A stretch of DNA of 64,000 nt. Origin: Ceraceosorus guamensis (Eukaryota > Basidiomycota > Exobasidiomycetes > Ceraceosorales > Ceraceosoraceae). Location of the stretch: positions 62,001-126,000 of the forward strand of contig NW_020290012.1 in assembly GCF_003144195.1 (NCBI RefSeq), written 5' to 3'. Shown here piece after piece: positions 11,399 through 24,292 of this stretch. The position numbers and the translations under genes are program-made. A model generated the notes under the pieces. That model was not told the DNA's origin, searched no databases, and was given only the letters and a program-made list of their open reading frames with translations. Positions within the stretch are counted from its first letter, which is position 1. Each line of letters starts with the position of its first letter.

Positions 11399-14300
11399 AT
11401 GAGCTACGAAGACTTCAGCGAGGAAGATGGGCCTCGCGGTCAAGGTTTTAGCTTCGGTGCTTCTCGCAACGATCCCAGCCCGCTTAGAGTTGCTGAGATG
11501 GACGACGACTTCCTCTTCATCCCTCCGTCAGGCGGATCTCGAGCTCAGAGTGGCCAAGCTAGCGGATCTTTCGATACCTACGCCTCGGCTCCCCGCACCT
11601 CTCAAGGCTCCAGTGCTTGGTTCATCGATGCGCACATAGGCGGTCTGGCAGAAGGCCCAGAGTACGAGCTGACTCCTATGTGCGTCAGGGCTCTACATCG
11701 ATCGCTATGGTCAACAATGTTTGCACTCGTGCCTGCTGCATACCTGCTCCCTCGCCAACTGGCACCAACGGGCGAACATGCTCTCCGGCTGCTGGAAGAA
11801 AGCGACTGGAATCTGTGCGAAACACAGCGTAGAGCTGTCAAGGCTATGGCGGAAGCCGCTCGCGATGGCAAAGGCAAAGGAGTGGAGGGCAGGATGTCGT
11901 CTCCGCTTAGCGGTCAAGCCGAATTCGATCTCGGTCCAGAGTACTCCGTGGAGCGTCGTGGGATGCCATGTGGCCACGTCTTCAAGAAGGGTGAAGCAAT
12001 CTATCGATGTCGGTGAGTGCGTTGGGGAGTCGTGCTCGTAGTTTGATGTGCAACTTATACGACTTGACTCTTTGTGCTTTTCTGAGCCTCAGTGACTGCG
12101 GCTTGGACGACACCTGCGTTCAGTGTGCACCCTGCTTCAACGCTTCCAGCCATGAGGGCCATGACATCGTCTTTAGCGTCAGCGCTTCCAGTGGCGGCTG
12201 CTGCGACTGTGGCGACGACGAGGCGTGGAAAAATCATCTTGGCTGCAAGTATCACGAAAGTCGGAAGTCACAAGCTGAGGGCTATGCTGGCGATGTCTCG
12301 ATGGATGAAGCGGGCCCTGCTGGCTCCGGACGAATGGCAGTGGACGATGAGTTTGCCGACAATGAAGAGGATGACCATTCCACCTATCACTCTGCTGTCG
12401 AGGATGGTGGGACAAGGCTTGGCACTAGCGCGTCGGCCAAGTCGCCCATGCGTGGTAGCACAGGCGCTTCTTTAGTGGACTCGCTGATCGCCAAGGTACC
12501 ACGCGACGTCCTCGAGGGCCTGACCAGTCACCTCACAACTCTCCTCACGTACGTCCTCGATACAGTGGAGCATGCGCCCTCTGAATGCAAGCCGCGCCCC
12601 AGCATTGCTGCTATCGAACGACAGCCAGATCTGCGCAATGACGCCGAGCCTCGCGTTCCAGGTGGCAATCCTCCGGAGCGCATGTATTCGGTCGTTCTTT
12701 GGAATGATGAGAAGCACAGCTTCAAGACGGTCATTGACACTGTGGTCGACGCCGTGGACGTCAGCGAAAACCGAGCAAAGAGGATCGCCGAGCGCATTGA
12801 TCGTCATGTGAGTCGCAAACACTGTGCCTAGACAGTCTTCATTGCTGGCTTAACGTGCCGTCCTCGCTGCACAGGGCCGTGACGTGATCTACAGCTCTTC
12901 AGACGTTCGACGACTTCTCGTCATTTCTCGGAAGCTTACCGCTGTCGATTTGGGTGCCACTATCAGTGCTACGTACGACGTCTTTGCAGAAGAGGTTGCG
13001 CACCACGTTCTTAGCATGATCTTCGACCTTGCAAATGCGTCCTTATACGTGCCATCGGAAACCTCTGACAGGATGTTCGATTTCAGCCACCCTCTCGACA
13101 AGCTTGTTCCGAATGCAGTTGCCATGCGTGCGATCACATGCAAAGCATTGCTCGAGCGCTGGTCGCCCCGCAAGCCAGTCGAGCAGGGTATGATGTCGCA
13201 CGACTACTTCGACACTCGTGACTTGCGCAAGCTTGATGCCCTGTTGCTTCTCGATATCAGATTGTGGAAGGCGGCAAGAGCCCTGACTCGGAAGACGCTT
13301 ATGGCAATCATCGGTGCTCGAGAAGTCAGACGAGAAGTTGGTAAGTACGATCTTTTGGAATCTGCCATAAAGCTGCTCTGATATGTTCACTCCGTCTTGT
13401 CGCGACAGCTCTTCGCTTTGCTCGAGTATATCCGAAAGCAATCGAGAACTTCATATTGAAGGACCGCGAGCCGGAACACTCGATCTGTCTTATGACGGTA
13501 CAGCTCTTCAGCGTCCCTTCGGTCGCCCGCGAGCTCGTTCTCCGTTCTGACGTCAACTTTTTCCAGAAGCTTTTGCAGATGCTGCAGTCCATCTTCACTG
13601 GCAATCTCATGTCGGCGCGCGCAATCGAGCTGCCTCCGCTTCCGCCGCTGAATGGCGTTGCCAACACTACATCGATGCTACTGCGCCAACAGCGATGCTA
13701 CCACATCTTTTCGGACCTGAGATACGTCTTGTTGGCCGATGGAGTCCAAGACTTGCTGGTCTCGCAACCTCCTCACTTGGAGCATCTCCTGTCTTTACTG
13801 AGCCTGTTCAACGCGATCACGCCCGACCGCAGAGCAATTGGGGAGCATGTAGAGTTCGAGAACGAAACGTGGGTGCCCATCTTCCACATCTCGACGCAGC
13901 TTGGCAGAGTTGCAAAGCTATTTGGGGAAGCCTTCCACAAAGCCACGCCTCGACAACTTCAAGATGCGCTGCTACTAGCGGCGAGGAATCTGCTCCTCAA
14001 TCTTCTCACCCTGCATCAAAATTTGCCTGAATCGTACGAGCCCATCGTATTCCGCTCAGTCATTTTTGACGACGACCAGTATGAAGTCATCCTCTTCGAA
14101 GTCGACCGAACCCCAGTGTCGTTCCACCATCCCATGCACGCACTCTTTGCCGAGCTTCTCAAGCACGCTAATCGGGCATTCTCGAATGGGAGGAGTCAAG
14201 CGTTGCGCTTGGCCGACATATTTCCGAGCGACATCGACGAGAAATCTCTTCTCAACATCATCGACTTTCCGCTGCGAGTGGTAGTCAAGCTCGCGCAAAT

Positions 14301-17300
14301 TAGAGCCGGGATGTGGGTGCGCAATGGATTTGCCATCCGATCCCAAGCGCATCATTATCGTGATCATTCGATGCGGGACGTGATGTATGATCAGGATCTC
14401 TTCCTCGTCCAAGCCGGTCTTGCACTAGTCTCGCCAGATCGCATGCTCGTGTCCATCATCGACCGCTTCGGCCTTCTAAAGTGGATGCAGGGCGATCACG
14501 CGCTTGACGGTCGTATCGATCCCGACCAGGCGAGGTTTTTGGCGGAAGAGCTCCTGCTGCTGCTGATCACGTTGTTCTCGGAGACCGGCATCGCGATCGG
14601 GAGTTCGATGGAGGACCAGGTGCGACGCGAGATCGTTCACTTCCTCGCTCTCGGACAAGGGCAGTACTCCGACCTCACGAGGCACATTTCCGAACGCTTA
14701 TGTGATCACTCCAGTTTCGATCGCGTTCTTGCTCAAGTCTCCAACTTCCGAGCTCCAGGTGGCACTACCGACCTGGGAATCTTCGAGTTGAAGGACGAAT
14801 ACTTTGACGAGGTACAACCTTACTTCTTTCACTATACTCGCAACCAGCGCGAGAAGGCAGACGAGGTGCTCCGTCTGCGTCACAAGCGCAAAATCGGTGG
14901 TATGCAAGAAGCTGCGGACAATTACGTGGCACTTCCAACGCGTAGGCTTGCCGCTGGCCAAGGCGTCGTCGTCGATGCCTTGCGCGAAGCGCTGAACAGC
15001 AGAGTCCTCACACGCGCCGTCTTCTCCACTCTCGATTTGTACGGCTCTGCGGACGAGCCGGAGCCTGACCAGCGCGCCATCGACGACACTTACGTCGAGG
15101 CCGCGTTGCAGCTTCTGCTTCAAGGAGTCGTCGAGCGCGGCGGTGACTTTGTCAGGAATCTGGCCACCCTCCTGCGCGCGCCCGCCTTTCGGCAGGCCTC
15201 GACGGTGCTTGGCGCCTTGCAGAACATCGAGAAGCGCACCTCATCGAAGCCGATCAAGGCGAAGTGCACTTGGCTTATCGATCACGCGATTAGTTTGGAT
15301 CGTCTGACTGCGTCTACGGCTTTGAGTCATGACCGCATCGCCCGCCAGAACGTCTCCGCGTCGGCGAAGGCACCGGCCGAGGATCCAAAACGAGCCGCAG
15401 CGAAGGCGCGGCAGGCAGCCATCCTGAACCAATTTTCTGCAGCTCAAAAGTCTCTGCTAGAGTCATTGGATGATGACGACGACGACGACGAAGAAGAAGA
15501 AGAAGACGAATTGGATGACGCCGACGACTATGCTCAGGCCGTTGGACGTCGAGAGGAAGAAAGGGAGCCTCAGTCTTTAGGGACCTGCATTCTTTGTCAG
15601 GAAGACCTCAAGAGGCAAAGGGCATTCGGCAGTCTCGCATTGATCCAGACGAGCCGCGTCATGCGCACCACACCTAGGAGGCAAGCGCACGCTCTTCAAG
15701 AAGTGATGGACGTCCCATTAAGCCTTGATCGTGGAGGGTCGAGCGGCCGACGCGTGTCGCAGCAAGATACATACCCCGCCAGAGAGAACGAGGCTCGCCG
15801 GCCGGCTCAGCTCTTCAACCCCGTGGAGGACCATCGTACTGGCTTCCACGCCTCTACTTGCGGCCATTCCATGCATCTCTCGTGCTTTGAGTCTTACTGC
15901 AAAAGCATTGAGCAGCGCCATACCCAGCAGATTGCTCGCAATCACCCCGAGGTTCTGGGGAGACACGAATTCGTTTGCCCACTGTGCAAGAGCCTTGGGA
16001 ACGTGTTGTTGCCGTTGCCGGACGCCTCTTCTTTGTCGCCTGCGCCCTTGCTCGAACTCCCTATCTCGGAGTGGTTGAGAAAGATCAACATAGACATCTT
16101 GAAGACTTCTGCCAACAACACGTCTGCCGAGCTGCAAGAGGGCGAGAATGGGACCGGTTCATTCTTGCCATGGTATGCCGAGAACGCCTTCACTTGGCGC
16201 GTGGACACCACTTCCGACAGCAATCTGGACCAGGACACGATGAAGATGCTCGATCGGCTCATTGTTGTGCTCAGACCTCTGTCGGCTCAGACCAGATCAG
16301 CTCGGGAGACGTGGTCCGCCCGTAGCATCACCGCACTTCCTGGCAAGAAGATGTACATGCCCGAGGAGCTCGTTGCCTACACCATTGGTATGCTAGAAGT
16401 AGCGCACCGAGGCACGCCATCCGGCTCGACATCGTCGACTTCTGAGACGAGCGGCTCGGCGATTGGCGATGCAATTCTGCCCCACACGATGGAGGTGATA
16501 CGCTCTCTCCTGCATTGTCTCAGCAGCATTGCTCGCTCGGTGCCTGGCAGTGCTAAAGGCAGCGATGTCACGGCACCGCTTGGGAACAAAGCTCTTGCAC
16601 TCATGCAACAAGGTCTTCTCAAGCGACTGCTACCTCACTGGGGCAACGATGCCAGCGTGGCTTCACCACTGCTTTTGCGCGATCCGCTCACCATCCTGAT
16701 AGAGACGGCAATTCTCGCGCCTGCAAGCTTGGGTCACGTCACGACTCTCATGTACTACGCCACTCTGGTCCATACGATCTTTGGTATAGCGCAGCCGAGC
16801 GTCTGGCCTCAGAATGGCGGGGGTCTTGGTCGAGCAACTGGATTCGGTGTGCGGGCATCTACAGTATCTGCTGACGAACTTGCCGCCATCAAAAGCATCT
16901 TTCCGGATGTGAGATGGACCTTGGCAAACATCATCGGCTACGTTGGCTACGCCTGGGGCCAGATCACCTTGGGCGTGGATGGCCTAGATGATGCCAGCTT
17001 GGGCAAGATGTTGTGTTCGTACACGCTGCCTTTCCTGCGCCGAGCCGCCATTCTACATGCCGCCCTTAAAGTTCCGCTCGCATCGACAAGTGGTAGCGCT
17101 GATGGACCGGGAGGCTCGATGGAGTATTTGCGCCTAATGCGCGCGATGCGCATCCCAACCCCAGCTGAGGCTATACCTCCACGCGTAGAGCGACAAACCG
17201 CATTGACTGGAATCATCGAGGGATGGATCAAGCATGCGTACAACGCCATGGCCTCATTATTCAGGCCTCTGCCTATCCACCCCTCTCCGCTGTCTCTTTC

Positions 17301-17906
17301 TAGTGCTAGCGCACACTTGCACTCATCCTCTGCGCATCCTATGGTCCAACTAGAACATCCGGCAATCTACGAGCTGCTCACGCTTCCACACGACCTGGCT
17401 GCGCTGCTGCAGGATACCCAAAGAGTCGTTTGCAAGCGCTGCGGAGAGTCGCCTGCCGAGCCAGCAATCTGTCTGACATGCGGTGCTACAGTCTGCTTCC
17501 AGAGCTTCTGCTGCGAGGACGAGGCGAGCGGAAGAGGGGAATGCAACTGGCATCTCGACGAGTGCGGAGGATCGATGGGCCTCTTTTTCAAGGTCAAGAC
17601 GAACATTGTGCTTTTGCTCTACGCTGGAAATGGCAGCTTCACGTATAGTCCCTACCTAGACACGCATGGAGAGCTAGACATAGGACTCAGGAAAGGCAGG
17701 CCTCAAAGGTTGCACATGCAAAGGTACGATGAGCTGCGCAAGCAGTGGCTCAATCATTCGGTCTGCCATTTTGTAGCACGCAAATTAGAAGCTTCTATGG
17801 ACAACGGGTGAGTGCACCACATCAATGCGAACCAGCCGCCCGATGAAGCAAGCTGACGCCATTTCCGACTGATCTGTTGCCCTTAGCGGTTGGGGTGGGA
17901 TGTAGA
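11399..17906 (+). CDS. UBR1: N-recognin E3 ubiquitin ligase UBR1
   Basis: Five exons: 11399-12012, 12093-12807, 12875-13340, 13409-17807 and a 19-nt last exon 17888-17906. Phases match; 2070 aa. The UBR box (about residues 188-262) has the GMPCGHVFKKGE...CRDC...CDCGDDEAWK pattern that binds basic N-terminal residues. A ClpS-like N-domain follows (about 415-490, VVLWNDEKHSF) for bulky hydrophobic N-termini. A split RING with CILC...CGHSMHLSC...CPLC spans about residues 1324-1465, interrupted by low-complexity sequence and preceded by an Asp/Glu run (about 1285-1310). The C-terminal zinc region CKRCGESPAEPAICLTCG ends the protein near residue 1940 onward. Family role: N-degron recognition and ubiquitination with an Rad6-type E2 in cytosol and nucleus. 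The first intron interrupts the UBR box, the second the ClpS domain. The size matches fungal UBR1. Very secure. Confidence 0.97.
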
Positions 17907-18116
17907 CCGTTCTAACGCCGGCCGCCTCTAGCTCTTTCCCGGTCAGCAATACAACCTAGCAAGATTCAGCTTCTGCCCAGAGATGCTGACCTCGGTATGC
18001 AGCATCGCCGTTTCATCAATCGCACTTAGAGATACTTCACGCATTAGTTTTCATGCCACAACTCGCTCTCGCGTGCACCGCACCTCGCATGCTATTCCTG
18101 TCTCGCTTCACACACA

Positions 18117-18473
18117 TCACGTCCGCTGGGTAACTAGCTTCATCTTCTTTGCTGTCAAGATTTGGATGGCATTGCTGAGTGCCACACGTCCAACAGTGAG
18201 ATCAAAGCTCCATGGCGCTTTTCCGTCGACATCCAGTCCGCACAGTGTTGCAAAGCCGTCCGCACCGATGATCGCACCGCTGAACTTAGTTGTGCATGTC
18301 CCGACGAGTGATGGTTGCGCCAAAACTTCGGCTTTGTTCGGTCTTCGTGCTCACCGCTCGGCCAAACCAAAGACGCGCTGCGTGTCCGGCATTATCGGAC
18401 GTGCCGAGGTGTGTGCAAGAGGTGCAGCATACACGATGCGGGGGTTTGCGTGCGTGCCGTGCAGCAGCTCCAT
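18117..18473 (-). CDS. Hypothetical 93-aa protein, two exons
   Basis: Proposed exons are 18473-18355 (119 nt) and 18279-18117 (163 nt), separated by a 75-nt GTGAGC...TTCAG intron with ACTAAG near the acceptor. The split Arg codon keeps frame. The protein starts MELLHGTHANPRIVYAAPLA, contains GAIIGADGFATLCGLDVDGK and ends AKKMKLVTQRT. The composition is balanced, unlike random spacer frames. A TATATATA box, readable on this strand, lies about 95 nt upstream of the ATG. The gene would converge on UBR1 (210 bp gap) and diverge from the MFS exporter. I do not recognise a family. No signal peptide or membrane segment is evident, although GAIIGADGFATLCGL is mildly hydrophobic. The call rests on splice fit, promoter position and composition, so it may be wrong. 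Confidence 0.45.
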
Positions 18474-18565
18474 CTTGATTGTGATTATGCGTGAGCCTTC
18501 GCGGGATGTGTGCCATCAGCTCAGCTCTCCATCCAAATCGCCATCACGGTGCGCACCGAAAGAGA

Positions 18566-18576
18566 CATATATATAC
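18566..18576. promoter_or_regulatory. TATA-like element, possibly shared
   Basis: CATATATATAC is near-palindromic. It lies about 95 bp upstream of the proposed minus-strand 93-aa gene and about 275 bp upstream of the plus-strand MFS start. The shorter distance fits the minus-strand gene better. Confidence 0.45.
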
Positions 18577-18849
18577 ACCTGAGTAGTCATTGGACCTGAT
18601 CCGTCTCCTAGATCTCGAGTCTTCGTTTCATCTGCAACCTCGTGATACACATCTGACACAGCTCAAGGCAGCGAGCGCTCTTCCCAAGCTCTCTTCGCCC
18701 GCTCTTGCTCCGCATAGACGGCACGAACAAACCCTGTCATCCACCTCAGCACGCCGTGGTTGTTCCATCTATTGGCCAGGGCTCGGAATACAAAAGAAAG
18801 CTCGCAGAATCGAGCTTCTTGCGCTGCGCAAAACCCCGACTCGTCTGGC

Positions 18850-21093
18850 ATGGTGGATGGTAAAGCAGCTTTAGCAGTGCCGACCGGCGACGGAGGTCCT
18901 AGTGGAGCAGCTGGCGCGAGCGCAGCTTGGCTAGGATCTCAAGCGGAGCGAAGATGTTCCGTGGAAGGCCTTGGAGACGAAGATGATCCTCACGAGGACG
19001 ATGGAGCATCCAGCAGAGAGAGGAAGGGTGGGAAGGTGAAAGCGGATCAAACTGCAGAAGAGCCATACTCGACGTTCAGCTCTCCGCAAACACAGTCAGT
19101 AGAGGTCGCGCGCCTGTCACTGGTTGCTGATCGCGCGGCAACGACGACTTACTTTTTATCATCGCTCTTGTCAGCATCATCATCGCAGCTGCTACGCTCG
19201 CTGCATTTTTATCGCCTCTCACTGCCAATGCCATCCTGCCCGTGCTATCTGAGATCTCGAGAGACCTCAATGTCCCCATCGAAGATGCGACGCTTTCCGT
19301 CACCATCTTTGCCGTCGGTAAGTGGGCTGAGCATCCGAAGCCCTCTTTTGTGTATCTTCCCAGCAGTCAGACTGAGCAGCAGCGAATTTCGGAACCGATG
19401 ACGCCATTCCCGGACAGGTCAAGGCATCTTCCCGCTCATCTTTGGATCGTACACCGACCTTGCAGGGCGGAGACCCATCTTCTTCATCTGCCTCATCATC
19501 TACGCAGTCGCAAACGTCGTGCTGGCCAACCTGCCTGACAGCTATCCCGGCTTGCTAGTCCTCCGACTCATTCAAGCCATGGGTTCAGCAAGCCTGATTA
19601 GCATTGGCGCAGGTGCCATTGGGGATGTGATCCCTACGCATAGGCGAGGCAGAGCTTACGGCATCTTTCAGGCTGGCATAGCTGGTGAGCAGCTCGTGGT
19701 GTACTTAAATGGCTCATGAAGCGCTGACGCGACTTTTTGTGGATGCCGCGGTCAGGCGGGCCTTCGATTGGGCCCATCGTTGGCGGTATCATTGGCGAGG
19801 AGGCGGGCTGGAGAGCGATCTTTTGGCTCCTGTTTGCTTTGGGCGCGGTGGCGCTGCTCTTGCTAGTTCTCTTCCTGCCCGAGACTCTCAGATCTCTTGT
19901 GGGCAATGGCAGCACCCCTCCACCGACGGTGTGGCACGAAGCTCTGTGGACGCTGATTCAAGGCAAGACGGTGTCCCAGCTCAAGGGGGAAAGGCGAAAG
20001 GGTTGGCCCTCAGATCCCTCTCATGCAGGCATGAGCCGCAGTAGAAGAATTCTATCTTACCTCTCCAGACCTCTCAAGCCTCTGCGCTTATTTGCCAGGT
20101 ACGAAATCACCTTGCTACTAATCATCAACGCCATTCCGTACGCCGCATTCTACTGCTGGACAACAACGATCAGCGACCCGTTTGCTGGTGTGTACGGCCT
20201 CAACACCTTGCAGAGTGGTCTGATCTTTCTCTCTAGCGGAAGCGGAACGGTGCTGGCGAGCATTTTGAGTGGTTGGATCATGGACCATGACTATGCGACT
20301 GCTAAGCGAAAGGTGGAAGCGCGGTCGAAGAGTGACGTGGAGGCCAACTCGTGTGAGAAGGGTGCAGATCAGACAGACGCTGCTGCCAACCTCTCACCGC
20401 ATAGCGAGCAGAGCAGGATCAAAGGTAGAACAGATGACGGCTCCAACGAGGCTACACGAGAGGCTCTGCATCCTACTGCTTCTCGTCGCACCTCTTCCAC
20501 CGCGCATGCCTCGGCGGCGGTTGCCTTGCCCACGCCACCAGCCAATCAAGCGGTCCCGCTCGAAGCTGCGCGCTTCAAGAGGTACCCCATCTACATCTTT
20601 GTGGCGAGCGCGACATTCATCGGCTACGGCTGGTGCCTCCAATCAGAAGTGCACATCTCCGTTCCCATCATCTTGTTCTTTTTCAATGCTGCCTCGGTCG
20701 GAGGCATCATGGCTATCACGCAAGTCTTGTTGGTCGATTATCTCGCTAGTCAAGGTGCTTCTGTGACTGCTTGCAACAAGTGAGTCTCGCAATGCAGCGT
20801 CGGTTCCTGACGCCAACATCCTAGATGCCTCGTTCTAACACAAATCTGCTCTTTTGAACGACGGCAGCCTGTGCCGCTGTTTGTCCTCTGCTGTATCAAC
20901 CGCCATCATCCAATACATCCTCAAGGGCATCGGAAGGGGTTGGACATTTACCCTACTAGGATTGATCACGCTCGCTTCCGCACCCTTGGTCCCATTGACC
21001 ATTATCAAGAGCCCAGGATGGCGAGCAAAGAGAGAGGCGGAGAGGCTAGAAGCGGCGGAGGAGGCACAATTGAGCGGCAAAGGCAAAGTATAA
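18850..21093 (+). CDS. DHA1-family MFS drug/proton antiporter
   Basis: Five exons: 18850-19094, 19175-19317, 19418-19684, 19756-20779 and 20868-21093; 634 aa, all phases consistent. The first intron uses GTCAGT...TTGTCAG and places the join just before TM1 (IIIAAATLAAFLSPLTANAI). The DHA1 signature between TM2 and TM3 is present (GSYTDLAGRRP). ETL follows TM6 and a long hydrophilic central loop. The late segment ASVTACNNLCRC resembles QDR/AQR-type exporters. The first 81 residues are an acidic cytosolic tail. The family pumps drugs, polyamines or organic acids outward across the plasma membrane using the proton gradient; the substrate here is unknown. The start was chosen at MVDGK because the upstream in-frame ATG adds atypical sequence. 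There are no biosynthetic neighbours to suggest a cluster. Confidence 0.88.
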
Positions 21094-22070
21094 AGTTTCG
21101 CCATATCCGTATTTCCACGACGCAATTTTCAACTTCTGTAACATAGATAACGAATCTTGAATAGGACAGCAAGAGCCCCAGGAGTTCGCGGTTCTCACTG
21201 TTCATGGCCCCCCTTCAAATGAACAACTCTCATTGCGATGCGATGGGACCATCGCGGGCCCAACATTGGGTGCGCATCATCTGGGTGTCTATCACTTGGT
21301 TCGCTCGCGCGTGTCGGAACACTTGCGACGCCTGTTGCAAGCAAGACTTGTGTCTCGAGTTGGCAGGTGGAGCGACATTCAGACTTAGAGATATGATAAG
21401 GTCGGGATGGCGCACTCTTGACCGTAGACGGAGACGACTTCTGTTGGGAGATGGGCCGAAGTTTTGCCTATCATATCAATCAGTTGAATACCTTCTCGAT
21501 TGACCCCACGCGTGCACGCGACGCGCTTCGGCAACACACTGCTGCCGCCGCGCCTACAATCTTGGCGCCGGTTCGGAGCTTGTTGATTGCGGCCAGTGCA
21601 TGGGCGCGTCGCTCTGAATGACTGCTCCTTCGCCTCCACTCCCACACGTGGAAACCGTGTGAGCAGAGCTTTTGCACATCAGTGACGGCTTTCCGGCCAA
21701 AGCCAACTCATTGTTCGAGTCGAGAGTGGAGCTTCTCAGAGCGCGATGCTGACCCTCACAATAGAGCAAGAACGAATGGTGACTTGCCTCCAACTCAAAA
21801 AGATTTTCGTCTGCTGTCTGCACTACTCGTGACTGTCAAGACTCAAGACTGGGCTCACGAGGGTCGATCACGTGAATAGAAAGCAATCTGAATCTTGAAT
21901 GTTCGTTAGGCGACGGGCGACGCGGGCGACGCGGACGATGCCAGTTTTGAGTGCACTCATCAGACTCACGACCTTTTCGACTTGCGTGTCGCCCGTAATA
22001 ATCAAGAATCTTGAATAACCATGCATGTGATTCAACATGCAGCTGTAGGCAAATCGTCCCCACGCTCCAC

Positions 22071-22094
22071 GCGAGGGCGAGGGCGAGGGCGAGA
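22071..22094. repeat. GCGAGG hexamer array
   Basis: About four copies of GCGAGG in tandem within the long spacer. Confidence 0.85.
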
Positions 22095-22442
22095 GCTGTG
22101 GCAGAACACGCAGCCTGGCGGCACATACGCCGATCAAGGCGACAGCTAGGAAGGGAGCACCAGAGCAGAGTCAACAAGTCACGAGTGTCACACGCCGAGC
22201 AGCGTCAGAGCAGAGCAAGTCTTGATCGCCAGGATACACAGCCTGTGGCGTGGCATGCATGCATACGAGTTTCGCCTCTCCCTCTTGGCTCGCTCATCGC
22301 AGCAGCAGCGGCAGATTACTTGCTCAGGAACGCTGGAAACTTGCCTTCCCACACAGCGGCAAAGATAATGTATTCATCAGTTCCTGAAGCCGAGCGCGAC
22401 CAATTCAATTGGGTGGCGCATGCAGCCGCCATGCACGACACC

Positions 22443-22466
22443 ATTCGTGATTCGTGATTCGTGATT
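22443..22466. repeat. ATTCGTG heptamer, three tandem copies
   Basis: Three head-to-tail copies of ATTCGTG followed by ATT. It belongs to the dispersed intergenic heptamer family; another double copy lies at 23253-23272. Confidence 0.9.
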
Positions 22467-24187
22467 ACATCGTGATCGCTCCTCGATCGGTCGCCGGCTC
22501 GGCCGGTCTCTTAGAAGTCCGTGATTGGCTCAAAGGCGTTGAGGAGGTCCATCTCTTCACATTTCCATCAGCTGCTGTCGACTGCGAGCTTGACCGCGGA
22601 CCGTCGAGACTTGGCCATGGACTTATGTGGAGAGGTGCAAACATCCTGCGGCGGGTCTCGACGTGTGTCAAGGAGCCGGGCAGTAGCAGATGGCCCAAGC
22701 ATGAGCCCTCGTGCAAGCGAACTCAATGTGGAAAAGGTTCTGGCCATTGACAATTAAGGTGCACTTCGAGGACTCTGGATGCGATGAATGGAGCGGTCTA
22801 GACGCAAGACGAGAAGAAAGCTCTAAATGACGCTGCTTCCCAAGCGATCGCTCGGCACTTGCTGCTCGACGTGCCCCTGCTGAGCGTCGAGTGGAAGCAC
22901 TTCTGGACCCGTTCCTCGCTTGGTCGCATGCGTTGCCCCGCGTCCTTTGATCGTGATTCGTGAATGATGATTGCTTGCACGCCCCGTCGAAGAGCTGACC
23001 ACCAGCCTGTGCATGCGACTTCGGGACAGTACCACACTCAGAGGCGTCCACATGCCAGCACATTCGTTCATCGGAGGGAAAATCACGCACACAAGCCAAG
23101 TCGAGGCCACCTAGAGAGAGGCCTGGCCTGGGACCTATCAGCGCGCGTTGAAGAAGGCAGGCAGGCCTGGCCGAGTCGTGTGCGCGCGTTAAGGTTGCAT
23201 GCGTGCGTTGGTCGCCGGACATAGGTACGATGATGAGGATCGATCGATCCACATTCGTGATTCGTGATTCAGCAGCGTTCGAGCGAGCGAGCATCGACAC
23301 ACCACTTGCTCACTGCTGGTGGGTCGCGAATGACTGCGACAAAGTGCTGCACATGGCTGAAGCTGAAAATTATGCTGCCGTGTAGTCAAAGCTGTTGGCG
23401 CAGGTGCAGAGTCTACAAGCCACTTTACCTACCGATTTACTGCACTGCACTTCTTGACTTGCATATGTCCTAGAGTTGGATGCGCGGGCGCGAGAGCGGT
23501 GCAAACTTGTGGCGACTGCGAGTCAGTCTTCTTGCCATGCAGGCATTATTGCAGACGATCGTGACGCCAGAGAGACACGTCGTGTGCTTCGTCTTGAGGC
23601 TCGTGGCGACACGAATCTGTCGGTAAGCTATAGCTGCATGCATGCATGGTGGCCGTTGGCCCCGCCGCCGCTGGGTCACATCCACCGAGCTGACGTACAA
23701 CTCCTCCCGCACCGTTGGGTACAGTACCGTACATGCATGCAGTCAGAGTCCTGCATCTGCAACCGGACCCACCCCTCTACTGTACTACTCACACCGCGAC
23801 GACTATAGGCACGAGAAGACACATATGCTTGTCGCTCTGTCGCGGTCTATGTCGAAAGTCAGTCGTGAGTGGCCTTGTGCTCGGCTCTGTCTCGCTTCGC
23901 CTTGCGCCGTTGCTGCAATCTTCCTCTTGGCTTTAGTTGGCCTGCAGCTGCATGTTGCTTCCAGCGCCCTGAAAACATTCATAATCAGGCCATACCTCTC
24001 CCCGACCCGGCCAATAACCCCCTCCCTCCTGATAACGCACCTGTGAATCGACTCGACAGACCGCCGTGTGGCTTCACAATATTCAGGTCTGCACTTCACC
24101 CTGAACCTCTCCGCACGCTTGTCATTTGTGCGCCTCTTTCCGGCGACTACCGGCCTGTCGCGCTATACAAGCTCAAGCGCGCGGCTT

Positions 24188-24197
24188 TATATATAAA
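24188..24197 (+). promoter_or_regulatory. TATA box of the SV2-like transporter
   Basis: TATATATAAA lies 96 bp upstream of the ATG at 24293, in a pyrimidine-rich context. Position and sequence are typical of a fungal TATA promoter, which suggests a regulated or strongly expressed gene. Confidence 0.7.
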
Positions 24198-24292
24198 CAC
24201 TTTTGGTCCGCACGCGATCAAACTTGTCCCGGCTACAAACAGAGTCGACATACGTCACTGCCAGTCTCGAAGCAATCACCACCCATATCATC

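Larger units (their letters stand above)
21094..24292. other. 3.2 kb intergenic region without a supported gene
   Basis: Both strands carry only scattered open frames of low-complexity composition with no recognisable family and no consistent splice chains. Repeats include a (GGGCGA)n array and GTGATTC heptamer arrays. CATGCATGCATG runs lie near 22255 and 23636-23648. The last 200 bp form a pyrimidine-rich promoter with a clear TATA box before the SV2-like gene. Confidence 0.6.

Noticed and set aside
22668-23300. A 210-codon minus-strand frame in the long spacer
   Set aside because: Arg/Ser/Ala-rich, no domain, no splice partners and crosses heptamer repeats.
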